A stretch of DNA of 19,948 nucleotides, from positions 1-19,948 of the forward strand of contig JAOUGY010000027.1 in assembly GCA_029865445.1 (NCBI GenBank), in the 5' to 3' direction. How positions within the stretch are numbered: the first letter of the stretch is position 1; each line of letters starts with the position of its first letter. The stretch comes from Acidimicrobiia bacterium (lineage in GTDB: Bacteria; Actinomycetota; Acidimicrobiia; Spongiisociales; ZC4RG35). A program made the position numbers and the translations under genes. The notes below the pieces were generated by a model. That model did not search any database. It saw only the letters and a list, made by a program, of their open reading frames with translations, and was not told where the DNA came from. This document shows positions 7,847 to 14,796 of the stretch, piece after piece.

Positions 7847-8448
7847 GTTGGGTCTTCGAAGACGATTCGGTGCGAATCGCCAAGATCACGGTCGGCGAGT
7901 GGGACAACAACGTCTACGTGGTGAATTGCGTCTCGACCAACCGAGCCGTGGTCGTCGACGCCGCCAACGAGGCCGACCGCATCCTCGACCTCGTCGATGG
8001 ACTCGAAGTCGAAAAGGTTCTAACGACCCACGGCCACTTCGATCACATCATGGCCCTCGATGACGTGACGCGAGCACTCGGTGTGCCCTGGTACATGCAC
8101 CTCGCCGATGTCGAGATCGCCGAACGCTCGCCCGACGGGCCACTGTCGCACGGAGACGTGATCGAGGTCGGCGAGATCGCGATCCACGTGCTCCACACGC
8201 CTGGGCACACGCCGGGGTCGGTCTCGTTCGTCATCGAGCCCACGATCCTCTCGGGGGACACCCTGTTTCCCGGCGGTCCCGGAGCGACGCGCTGGGACTA
8301 CTCCGACTTCGGACAGATCATGGACTCGGTAGAACGTCACCTCATGGCGTTCCCCGACCCGACCGTGGTCCACCCCGGTCACGGTCTGTCTACGACCCTC
8401 GGTGAGGAGCGGCCCCACCTTGCCGAATGGCGCGCTCGGGGATGGTGA
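7843..8448 (+). CDS. Metallo-beta-lactamase-fold hydrolase (glyoxalase II-like)
   Basis: The protein is 201 aa. The metal-binding motif THGHFDH is intact (H63, H65, D67, H68), followed by HTPGHTPGS, the SGDTLFPGGPG loop with the bridging Asp, and HPGHG near the end. This set is typical of small glyoxalase-II-like thioester hydrolases that bind two metal ions. The GTG start overlaps the stop of the TetR gene by four bases, so the two are co-transcribed. A role in hydrolysing an acyl or hydroxyacyl thioester would fit the fatty-acid neighbourhood but is inference. It is shorter than classical glyoxalase II because the C-terminal helical domain is missing. Confidence 0.9.
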   Translation: MSWVFEDDSVRIAKITVGEWDNNVYVVNCVSTNRAVVVDAANEADRILDLVDGLEVEKVLTTHGHFDHIMALDDVTRALGVPWYMHLADVEIAERSPDGPLSHGDVIEVGEIAIHVLHTPGHTPGSVSFVIEPTILSGDTLFPGGPGATRWDYSDFGQIMDSVERHLMAFPDPTVVHPGHGLSTTLGEERPHLAEWRARGW

Positions 8449-8450
8449 CA

Positions 8451-8479
8451 TTGGTGCAACCAAATGGTTGCGCTAGTCT
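8451..8479 (+). promoter_or_regulatory. Promoter with palindromic operator upstream of the first F420-type oxidoreductase
   Basis: A -35-like TTGGTG (8451-8456) and a -10-like TAGTCT (8474-8479) are separated by 17 bp. Between and over them lie two palindromes: TTGGT-GCA-ACCAA (8451-8463) and GCAACCA-AA-TGGTTGC (8456-8471), the latter with perfect 7-bp arms. The predicted start site would fall near 8486, leaving a short leader that carries GGAGG before the GTG. The position suggests repression by a dimeric regulator. The regulator is unknown. Confidence 0.6.
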
Positions 8480-8499
8480 TTCTTCCCGGAGGTGAGAGC

Positions 8500-9414
8500 G
8501 TGGAACTCGGCATCCAAACGATGACCGGATATCCGGACACCCTGGCACTGGCCCAATGGTGTGAGACGAATGGCATCGCGGCCCTCGCGGTGGCCGACCA
8601 TTACCTGGCGGGTGACGACGTGTCGATTCCGGCATACGACCAGTTGGTGATACTCGGAGCGGTCGCAGCTCAGACCAACCGGCTGGAGTTGAGCACACTG
8701 GTGAGCCCGCTCACGTTTCGCCATCCTGCCGTCCACTACAAGGCAGCGGTCACGCTCGACGAGATCTCCGAGGGCCGGTTCACGATGGGCCTGGGAACAG
8801 GTTGGATGGAACGAGAACACGAGGCTTTTGGCTTGGAGCTCCACGAGATGTCCGAACGCTTCGACCGCCTCGAAGAGACGCTCGCCTACTTTGCGGCTGC
8901 CCGCAGCGGTGACGGTTTCACGGGCGAGCACTACCGGATCGAAGCCTTCGTCCCCCAGCCGGCGCCCACGAACCTGCGCATCGTCGTCGGCGGAAGCGGA
9001 ACCCGCAAGACTCCCGCGCTGGCCGGAAGGTTCGCCGATGAGTTCAACGTGTTTCCCTCGGAATCAGGGATCTCCCAACGCGTCTCCGCTGCACGACAGG
9101 CGGCGGCATCGAGCGGTCGCAGCGTCGATTCCCTGATGATCTCGACAGCCTTCCCCGTGTTCGTCGGCCGCGACGAATCGTCCTACCGGGATGCCGTGAC
9201 CCGTACGGCCGAGGCCAGAGGCCACGACCCCGATGCGCTCGAGGAGCGCGCTCGCAGCCTCGGTATACCCCACGGCAGCCCCGAGATGTTCCGATCAGGC
9301 CTCGCCCGGCTCGCGGCCGAGGGTATCGAGCGGGTGTACCTACAGGTGGGAGTGGAGCCCGGCGAGTCGATCGAACAGGCGTCCCTGGTGGCCGAGATCA
9401 TCTCCGGGATGTGA
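8500..9414 (+). CDS. LLM-class F420-dependent oxidoreductase (luciferase-like fold)
   Basis: The protein is 304 aa with a TIM-barrel luciferase-like fold. Family blocks are visible: SPLTFRHPAVHYKAAVTLDE, ISEGRFTMGLGTGWMEREHE, LRIVVGGSGTRKTPALAGR and HGSPEMFRSGLARLAAEGIE. Such actinobacterial enzymes use reduced coenzyme F420 for hydride transfer; substrates are generally unknown. The Mycobacterium Rv1855c-like group is a plausible home. I chose the GTG at 8500 because GGAGG lies seven bases upstream and family members start with the same (M)ELGIQT strand; a start at 8464 would precede the RBS. It has its own promoter and ends directly against the convergent SLH gene. It resembles the oxidoreductase at 11267-12199 in this window. 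Confidence 0.88.
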   Translation: MELGIQTMTGYPDTLALAQWCETNGIAALAVADHYLAGDDVSIPAYDQLVILGAVAAQTNRLELSTLVSPLTFRHPAVHYKAAVTLDEISEGRFTMGLGTGWMEREHEAFGLELHEMSERFDRLEETLAYFAAARSGDGFTGEHYRIEAFVPQPAPTNLRIVVGGSGTRKTPALAGRFADEFNVFPSESGISQRVSAARQAAASSGRSVDSLMISTAFPVFVGRDESSYRDAVTRTAEARGHDPDALEERARSLGIPHGSPEMFRSGLARLAAEGIERVYLQVGVEPGESIEQASLVAEIISGM

Positions 9415-10686
9415 TCACGAGCCCTGGTAGGACCAGCCCCACGACTCGGTCCGCTCGTCACCCGACGCTTCCTCCACCGTCCTCGTCACACGGACGTAGC
9501 CTCCAGAGTTGTAGGTGACTCCACTACTGGGAGTCACGGTCCACGACACGTCGCGATCCATGGCGTTGCCATAGAAGGTCACGGTGATCGAGGTGGAGGT
9601 GTAGGACGTACGAATGGTGACCGGAGTGAGGGTGTCATTGACGAACTCGACGTCGGGACTGGGATACCCCAGCGTCGCTTCGATACCGAGCGGGTAGCGA
9701 TCGATGTAGCGGCTGTGCGGCCGGTGGGAGACGATCTCGTACCCGCCCCGGAAAATGGCGTTGTAGATCGTGGTGCCGAACTGTGACGTTCCTCCGCCGA
9801 TGTTCAACGGATGATCGCAGCAATACCCCTCGCCATCGAGAAGGATCGGCGCCGGCACATATCCCTTCGACCGCGTGCGTGGCCCCAGATGATCGTTCAC
9901 CGAGAAGGCGAAGCCTGGATATACGACCGCCCCGTCGATGGCGTCCGCCATCACATGGATGTTCGTCACACGCGCCTCACAACACTTGTGATAGGTCGTG
10001 AACGACACCACTCGCTCCACGGGCGGCCGCGGAGTCACCGGGATCGGCTCGAGCCCGAGAGCGCGAGCGATGAAGGTCGCCATCTCGGCCCTCGTGACCA
10101 ACCGGTCGGGACAGAACGACGAGTTGCCCGGCGGATTGCACCCCTTCGTCAAGCCGGCATCGGCCAGTCGAGCGATGTCGGTCGCGAACACCGAGGTGTC
10201 GGTGTCGTCGAAGCTCGAACCGGGGATCGGGAACCGGTCGGCCAGCTGCAGGGTGCGCGCGAGGAACGATGCCATCTGCCCACGGGTGACCGCTGCATCC
10301 GGACAGAAGTGGGTGTTCGAAGGAGGGTTGCATCCGAGCGTGACACCGGCTGCGGCGACCCCGTTGATGTCGGACTGAAAGATGCTGGTCTCGTCATCGC
10401 TGAATCGATCCTCGGACGAGCGAGGGATGTCGAAGGCTCGGCTCAGGAAGGCCGCCATCTGGCCGCGCGTGATCGGGTCGTCCGCACAGAACAACGGATA
10501 CACGTCATGACACCCCGACGAGATACCGGCCGCCGTGATCGCCTCGACCGCCCCTTCGTGCACCGAGCCGTCGTCATCCACGTAGTTCCCGCCGATCGGT
10601 AGCTCGGCGGCTCGAGCGTCCCCGGTCACGGTCATGACACCAACAAACGCCAGCGCGGCAAAGGCAACCCGGAAGACGTTTCGCAT
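9415..10686 (-). CDS. Secreted SLH-repeat and VanW-domain protein
   Basis: The protein is 423 aa. Residues 1-26 form a signal peptide (MRNVFRVAFAALAFVGVMTV then ...ARA). Three S-layer-homology-like repeats follow at about 33-88, 90-147 and 157-213, the last two with the signatures GCNPP...FCPD and TRGQMA or TRAEMA. A proline-rich joint (about 214-225) leads to a VanW domain containing FSVNDHLGPRTRSKGY, GGGTSQFGTTIYNAIFRGGY and SHRPHSRYIDRYPLGIEATL. The mature protein should be exported and may bind the cell wall through the SLH part. VanW is a domain found in vancomycin-resistance clusters and many wall-associated proteins with unclear activity. The ATG at 10686 starts the signal peptide; there is no clear Shine-Dalgarno. 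It is convergent with the oxidoreductase gene, with no gap. Confidence 0.88.
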   Translation of the reverse strand: MRNVFRVAFAALAFVGVMTVTGDARAAELPIGGNYVDDDGSVHEGAVEAITAAGISSGCHDVYPLFCADDPITRGQMAAFLSRAFDIPRSSEDRFSDDETSIFQSDINGVAAAGVTLGCNPPSNTHFCPDAAVTRGQMASFLARTLQLADRFPIPGSSFDDTDTSVFATDIARLADAGLTKGCNPPGNSSFCPDRLVTRAEMATFIARALGLEPIPVTPRPPVERVVSFTTYHKCCEARVTNIHVMADAIDGAVVYPGFAFSVNDHLGPRTRSKGYVPAPILLDGEGYCCDHPLNIGGGTSQFGTTIYNAIFRGGYEIVSHRPHSRYIDRYPLGIEATLGYPSPDVEFVNDTLTPVTIRTSYTSTSITVTFYGNAMDRDVSWTVTPSSGVTYNSGGYVRVTRTVEEASGDERTESWGWSYQGS

Positions 10687-10742
10687 CTGACCAGTCTCGC
10701 ATCCGACGAACCCGACACCAAGAATGCCCCGGAGAGCGGGCC

Positions 10743-10748
10743 TATGCT
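10743..10748 (+). promoter_or_regulatory. -10 box for a probable leaderless transcript of the YbaK gene
   Basis: TATGCT lies seven bases upstream of the ATG at 10756, and no Shine-Dalgarno is seen. A start site at or next to the ATG would give a leaderless mRNA. This box overlaps the upstream in-frame ATG at 10744, which argues against that ATG being used. Confidence 0.5.
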
Positions 10749-10755
10749 CCCTCGC

Positions 10756-11226
10756 ATGTCTCGATCGAGCTCTGAAGAACGCATCGTGGAAGCCGCTCGG
10801 AGGCTCGGGATCGAAGTCGAGATCCACCACTTTCCGGAAGGGACGAAGACCGCCGAAGACGCGGCCCGGGCCATCCAGTGCGATGTGGCGGCGATCGTGA
10901 AGACCCTCGTGTTCACCGTCGACGACGAACCTGTGATCGCGTTGGTTCCCGGGGACCGAAAGCTGTCGCTGACCGCTCTTGCGTCGGCAGCCGGCGGCCA
11001 GACGGTGGAACGGGCTTCTCCTGATGTCGTGAGAGCGGCAACCGGGTTCGTTGCGGGTGGCACGCCACCATTCGGACACACGACCGACGTGCCTGTGTTC
11101 GCCGACATCGCCCTCAGGCGTCAGCCGGTCCTGTGGGCCGGGGGCGGTACCCCAAGCACGGTGTTCTCGCTGTCCATCTCTGATTTGGTGAAGGCCACCA
11201 ACGCGGTGTGGACCGAACTCAGCTGA
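10756..11226 (+). CDS. YbaK/ProX-type aminoacyl-tRNA deacylase
   Basis: The protein is 156 aa. It is a trans-acting editing enzyme family (YbaK, ProX) that removes mischarged amino acids, often Cys or Ala from tRNA-Pro. The conserved Lys of VAAIVKTLVF (K49), the VPGDRKLSLTALA segment and GFVAGGTPPFGHTTDVPVF mark the fold. I use the ATG at 10756 rather than 10744 because the latter is inside the likely -10 box. It diverges from the SLH gene across 69 bases and converges with the second F420-type oxidoreductase. Whether it edits tRNA or only shares the fold is not shown by sequence. Confidence 0.87.
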   Translation: MSRSSSEERIVEAARRLGIEVEIHHFPEGTKTAEDAARAIQCDVAAIVKTLVFTVDDEPVIALVPGDRKLSLTALASAAGGQTVERASPDVVRAATGFVAGGTPPFGHTTDVPVFADIALRRQPVLWAGGGTPSTVFSLSISDLVKATNAVWTELS

Positions 11227-11266
11227 CGTTCGCCGACAGCGGACTCACCGACCCCCAGGTCCGACC

Positions 11267-12199
11267 TCAGGCTCCCGCTGCGGCTCCACACACGGAGGCC
11301 CACACCTCGTCGAGTCCTTCCCGGTCGGCGAGGTCGAGCCACTGGATATACAGGTGATCCACACCGATCCCGGCGAGGGCCGCCAATCCTTCACCCAAAC
11401 GGTCCGGCGTCCCGACCAGGACACCCTGGTCGAGCATTCTCGCTTCGAAGTCCTTGCCCCCGATGCCCCGAGAAGCACCCTGCCGATCCAACATCGCCCG
11501 ATACCCCGCTTCGTCGACTGCACCGAACACCGGCCCCATCACAGACACCCGGATCGAACCCGGATCGCGACCGGCTTCCTCGGCGGCGGCTCTCATGGCG
11601 GCGATCTTGGGGGCGATGTCCGGGGGATGGCCGAGAAACGTGTTGTATTCACCTGCCACGCGCCCGGCCAGCGTCGGCGTGCGCCTTGGCCCCGAGCCAC
11701 CCACGATGAGTCTGAGACCCGTGGGTTTGGGCCCTGCCTCACCCTCGAACCGGTAGTGGACACCTCGGAATGACTCGCCGGAGAAGGCGGCTTTGATGTA
11801 TTCGAGCGACTCTACGAGTCGTTCGAAACGTTCCGCCGTCGGTGGGAACTCCAGTCCGAACGCCTCGTGTTCGAGCTCCATCCAACCCGTGCCCACGCCC
11901 AGGTCGAACCGGCCTCCACTCATCTGGTCGATGGTCGCTGCCGTCTTTGCGATCACGGCCGGGTGCCGGAATGTGATAGGTGAGACCAGCACACACAGAC
12001 GAATACGAGAGGTGTCCCGGGCCAGACCGGCCAGTGTCGCAAACGCATCGGTGGCATCCGGCACGGGCTGCCGGCTCGAGTAATAGTGATCCGATCGAGC
12101 GAACCCATACAGCCCTTTACCTTCGGCCCATCGGGCGGCATCCAGTAGCTGGTCGTAGGTCCCACCGAGCTGGGGCTCTGTCATGAGCGAAAAGTCCAC
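11267..12199 (-). CDS. LLM-class F420-dependent oxidoreductase (luciferase-like fold)
   Basis: The protein is 310 aa and a paralogue of the oxidoreductase at 8500-9414. It shares SPITFRHPAVIAKTAATIDQ, MSGGRFDLGVGTGWMELEHE, LRLIVGGSGPRRTPTLAGR and the LGEGLAALAGIGVDHLYIQW region. I chose the GTG at 12199 because the protein then starts MDFSLMTEPQ, the family's first beta strand, and GGAG precedes it; the ATG at 12184 would cut that strand and an ATG at 12209 is out of frame. A TAGGCT -10 box lies at 12226-12231. It is divergent from sufC across 98 bases and convergent with the YbaK gene. The cofactor is F420 by family; the substrate is unknown. Confidence 0.88.
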   Translation of the reverse strand: MDFSLMTEPQLGGTYDQLLDAARWAEGKGLYGFARSDHYYSSRQPVPDATDAFATLAGLARDTSRIRLCVLVSPITFRHPAVIAKTAATIDQMSGGRFDLGVGTGWMELEHEAFGLEFPPTAERFERLVESLEYIKAAFSGESFRGVHYRFEGEAGPKPTGLRLIVGGSGPRRTPTLAGRVAGEYNTFLGHPPDIAPKIAAMRAAAEEAGRDPGSIRVSVMGPVFGAVDEAGYRAMLDRQGASRGIGGKDFEARMLDQGVLVGTPDRLGEGLAALAGIGVDHLYIQWLDLADREGLDEVWASVCGAAAGA

Positions 12200-12225
12200 C
12201 GGGCTCCATTCGACGCTCCCGAGCA

Positions 12226-12231
12226 GCCTAG
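12226..12231 (-). promoter_or_regulatory. -10 box for the second F420-type oxidoreductase
   Basis: On the minus strand TAGGCT lies 26 bases before the GTG at 12199, so transcription would start near 12219 and leave a short leader carrying GGAG. No convincing -35 box is seen. The suf operator sits about 30 bp further upstream on the divergent side. Confidence 0.4.
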
Positions 12232-12258
12232 ATCGGGAAGCGGTGACCCTGTGTCGCG

Positions 12259-12291
12259 AGTTTTCACTATGGCGGTAGTGGAAACTACCCT
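12259..12291 (+). promoter_or_regulatory. Promoter and palindromic operator of the suf cluster
   Basis: AGTTTTCACTA (12259-12269) and TAGTGGAAACT (12276-12286) form an inverted repeat with one mismatch in 11 bp and a 6-bp spacer. A second palindrome, GGTAGT-GGAA-ACTACC (12274-12289), overlaps it. TTCACT (12263-12268) and TACCCT (12286-12291) can serve as -35 and -10 with a 17-bp gap; the GTG of sufC follows six bases later, so the mRNA is probably leaderless. The operator covers the whole promoter. A SufR- or Rrf2-type iron-sulfur regulator would be the expected binder, but no such gene is in the window. Confidence 0.65.
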
Positions 12292-12297
12292 GGTGGG

Positions 12298-13047
12298 GTG
12301 ACCGGCGCACCTCTTCTCCAGATCGAAAACCTCCACGCCTCGGCGGGCGATGTCCCCATCCTCAAAGGGGTCGACCTCTCTGTGGACCGCGGCGAGATCC
12401 ACGCCCTGATGGGTCCCAACGGATCCGGGAAATCGACACTGGCGAACGTCCTCATGGGCCACCCTTCGTACGAGGTGACCGAGGGCAGGATCCTCTTCAA
12501 CGGTGAGGACGTGACCGCAGCGACCCCGACGGATCGAGCGCAGGCAGGGATGTTCCTCGCCTTCCAGTATCCCGAGGAGATTCCCGGCGTGTCGGTGATC
12601 CAGTTCCTCCGGCAGGCCCTCTCGAACAGGACCGGGATCGACTACACGGTGCTCGAGCTTCGCCTCAAGGTGATGGACGCCATGAAGGCGCTCGGGATGG
12701 AATCCAGTTTCGCGGATCGCTATCTCAACGAAGGATTCTCCGGGGGCGAGCGCAAGCGCAACGAGGTCCTGCAGATGGCGGTTCTCGAACCGCTGCTGGC
12801 GGTGATGGACGAGACGGACTCCGGGCTCGACATCGACGCGTTGCAGACGGTGGCCGAAGGCGTGAACCGGCTCGTGTCGCCCGAGCGGGGGTTCCTCGTC
12901 ATCACCCACTACCAACGCCTCCTCGACTACGTGACACCCCACCACGTTCACATCTTCATGGACGGACGGGTCCTCGCCTCGGGTGGTCCGGAACTCGCCA
13001 CCCGGCTCGAAGACGAAGGCTACGAAGCCTTCCGGCAGCCGGTCTGA
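12298..13047 (+). CDS. sufC: SufC, Fe-S cluster assembly ATPase
   Basis: The protein is 249 aa, normal for SufC, the ABC-type ATPase of the SufBCD iron-sulfur scaffold. Walker A is GPNGSGKST (residues 39-47), the Q-loop region FLAFQYPEEIPGVSV is the SufC hallmark, the signature is FSGGERKRNE (S148-E151 core), Walker B is LLAVMDETDSGLD (D171, E172), and the switch His is in VITHYQR (H204). The GTG at 12298 is six bases after a -10 box. The next gene, sufS, begins on the base after its stop codon, so the two are coupled. Neither sufB nor sufD is adjacent, which is unusual. Confidence 0.95.
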   Translation: MTGAPLLQIENLHASAGDVPILKGVDLSVDRGEIHALMGPNGSGKSTLANVLMGHPSYEVTEGRILFNGEDVTAATPTDRAQAGMFLAFQYPEEIPGVSVIQFLRQALSNRTGIDYTVLELRLKVMDAMKALGMESSFADRYLNEGFSGGERKRNEVLQMAVLEPLLAVMDETDSGLDIDALQTVAEGVNRLVSPERGFLVITHYQRLLDYVTPHHVHIFMDGRVLASGGPELATRLEDEGYEAFRQPV

Positions 13048-14268
13048 ATGGTCGACCTGACGGCCCTCCGCGCTGACTTCCCGATCTTCACGCGCTCCCG
13101 ACACGCCCTCCACTTCCTCGATTCGGGCGCTTCGAGCCAGAAGCCGGCAGTCGTGCTGGCGGCGATGGAGGACCTTGCCGCCGCCCACTATGCCAATGTC
13201 CACAGAGGCGCATACACGCTGTCGATCGAGTCGACCGAGATGTTCGAGGCCACCAGACGAGCCGTCGCCCGTTTCATCGGCGCCGCCGACCCAAGCGAGA
13301 TCGTGATCACTCGGGGCACCACCACATCTCTCAACCAGGTGGCCTTCGGATGGGGATCAAACAACCTCAGGCCTGGTGATCGGATCGTCCTCACGATGAT
13401 GGAGCACCACGCCAACATCGTCCCCTGGCAGATGGTGGCCAAGCGAACGGGGGCGGAGCTGAGCCACGTCCCGATGACCGCCGACTACAAGCTCGACCTC
13501 GACGCCTACGCCGACCTGATGGACGACCGGGTCCGGGTGGTTGCGGTCACCGGCATGTCGAATGTCCTCGGCACCATGCCACCGATCCCCGACATCGCCG
13601 AGGTGGCAGCACGGTTCGGCGCGATCACCGTGGTGGATGCCGCCCAGCTCGTCCCCCACGCGCCCGTCGATGTGACCACGCTGGGCGCCGATTTTCTGGC
13701 GTTCTCGGGCCACAAGATGCTCGGACCAACCGGAATCGGAGCGCTGTGGGGCAAGATGGAGCGGCTGGAGGAGATGGAGCCATTCGAGGGAGGCGGCGAG
13801 ATGATCGCCGACGTGGGTCTCCACGAGTCGACTTGGGCGCCTATCCCACATCGATTCGAGGCGGGGACACCTCCCATCATCGAAGCTGCCGGGCTCCTCG
13901 CTGCCATCGAGTATCTGGAGGGAATCGGTATGGACGCCGTGCTCGACCACGACCGAGATCTCACCCGATACGCCCTCGAGCGACTGGGCGCGTACGACGA
14001 CGTCGCCGTATTCGGCCCCGAAGACCTCTCGATCCGCGGTGGTGTGATCTCGTTTTCCTTGAGAGATGCTCACCCCCACGACGTCGCCACGATCCTCGAC
14101 GAACAGGGAGTGGCCGTCCGAGCCGGTCATCACTGCGCCAAACCGCTCCTGCGGGAACTAGGTGTCCCGGCCACGGCCCGCGCCAGTTTTCACGTATACA
14201 ACACCCGCGATGACGTCGATGCGCTGATCGCGGGACTAGAACGTGTCCGTTCTCTGTTCTCACGTTGA
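13048..14268 (+). CDS. sufS: SufS, group II cysteine desulfurase
   Basis: The protein is 406 aa. It is a PLP enzyme that takes sulfur from cysteine and passes it on as a persulfide for Fe-S cluster building. The N-terminal block ANVHRGAYTLSIESTEMFE and EHHANIVPWQ are typical of SufS. VDAAQLVPHAPVDV holds the PLP-facing Asp, SGHKM holds the Schiff-base Lys (K223), and VRAGHHCAKPLL holds the catalytic Cys (C363). The ATG follows the sufC stop with no gap. Partner proteins by genomic context are SufC and SufU. All key residues are present. Confidence 0.95.
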   Translation: MVDLTALRADFPIFTRSRHALHFLDSGASSQKPAVVLAAMEDLAAAHYANVHRGAYTLSIESTEMFEATRRAVARFIGAADPSEIVITRGTTTSLNQVAFGWGSNNLRPGDRIVLTMMEHHANIVPWQMVAKRTGAELSHVPMTADYKLDLDAYADLMDDRVRVVAVTGMSNVLGTMPPIPDIAEVAARFGAITVVDAAQLVPHAPVDVTTLGADFLAFSGHKMLGPTGIGALWGKMERLEEMEPFEGGGEMIADVGLHESTWAPIPHRFEAGTPPIIEAAGLLAAIEYLEGIGMDAVLDHDRDLTRYALERLGAYDDVAVFGPEDLSIRGGVISFSLRDAHPHDVATILDEQGVAVRAGHHCAKPLLRELGVPATARASFHVYNTRDDVDALIAGLERVRSLFSR

Positions 14269-14275
14269 GGTAACC

Positions 14276-14719
14276 ATGTCACTCGAAGAGCTCTACCGGG
14301 AAGTCATCCTCGACCACTATCGAAACCCGAGAAACCGCAGCGCCCTCGACGCTCCCGACAACCGAGCCGAGGGCGTCAACCCGCTGTGCGGAGACGAGGT
14401 CACCGTCGAGGTCCGCTTCGACGGCGACACCGTGAAACAGGTATCGGTGCGTGGACAAGGGTGTTCGATCAGCCAATCGAGCGCATCGATGATGTCCGAG
14501 GCGATCAAGGGCAAGACGAAGTCCGAGATCGATGAGCTGTCGCATCGTTTCAAGGCGATGCTCTCCACGGAGGACGGTGACGCCGAACTCGATCCCGAGA
14601 GACCCGGGTCGGTCCTCGGCGACCTGGAGGCGCTCCAGGGCGTGAAGAACTATCCGGTACGAATCAAATGCGCCAGCCTGCCGTGGGCGACCCTCGCCGA
14701 TGCCATCGACGGGTCTTGA
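14276..14719 (+). CDS. sufU: SufU, zinc-dependent sulfurtransferase partner of SufS
   Basis: The protein is 147 aa. SufU in Gram-positive bacteria and actinobacteria accepts persulfide sulfur from SufS through a zinc site. The ligands are visible: NPLCGDEV (C38, D40), GQGCSISQSSASMM (C63) and IKCASLPW (C132). The start MSLEELYREVILDHYRNPRN is the family's standard N-terminus; GAGG lies six bases upstream, so I use the ATG at 14276 rather than an earlier in-frame start inside sufS. It is seven bases after the sufS stop. The insertion between C63 and C132 distinguishes it from IscU. Confidence 0.94.
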   Translation: MSLEELYREVILDHYRNPRNRSALDAPDNRAEGVNPLCGDEVTVEVRFDGDTVKQVSVRGQGCSISQSSASMMSEAIKGKTKSEIDELSHRFKAMLSTEDGDAELDPERPGSVLGDLEALQGVKNYPVRIKCASLPWATLADAIDGS

Positions 14720-14796
14720 ACTTTCGTTGAACACAATCTGAGGCGACCCTGACGGCACAAACGTCACGCTGTCCCCATCCGAGATGAGGAGTGGAC

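Noticed and set aside
7800..8063. 87-aa plus-strand frame overlapping the TetR and hydrolase junction
   Set aside because: Arg/Pro-rich shadow; the real genes on both sides have complete motif sets and a GTGA overlap.
9811..10602. 263-aa plus-strand open frame
   Set aside because: Antisense to the SLH-VanW gene, which has a signal peptide and recognisable repeats.
12181..13203. 340-aa minus-strand open frame over sufC
   Set aside because: It is antisense to sufC, whose ABC motifs are complete; the composition is that of a shadow frame.
13357..14133. 258-aa minus-strand open frame over sufS
   Set aside because: Antisense shadow of sufS; no domain is visible in it.
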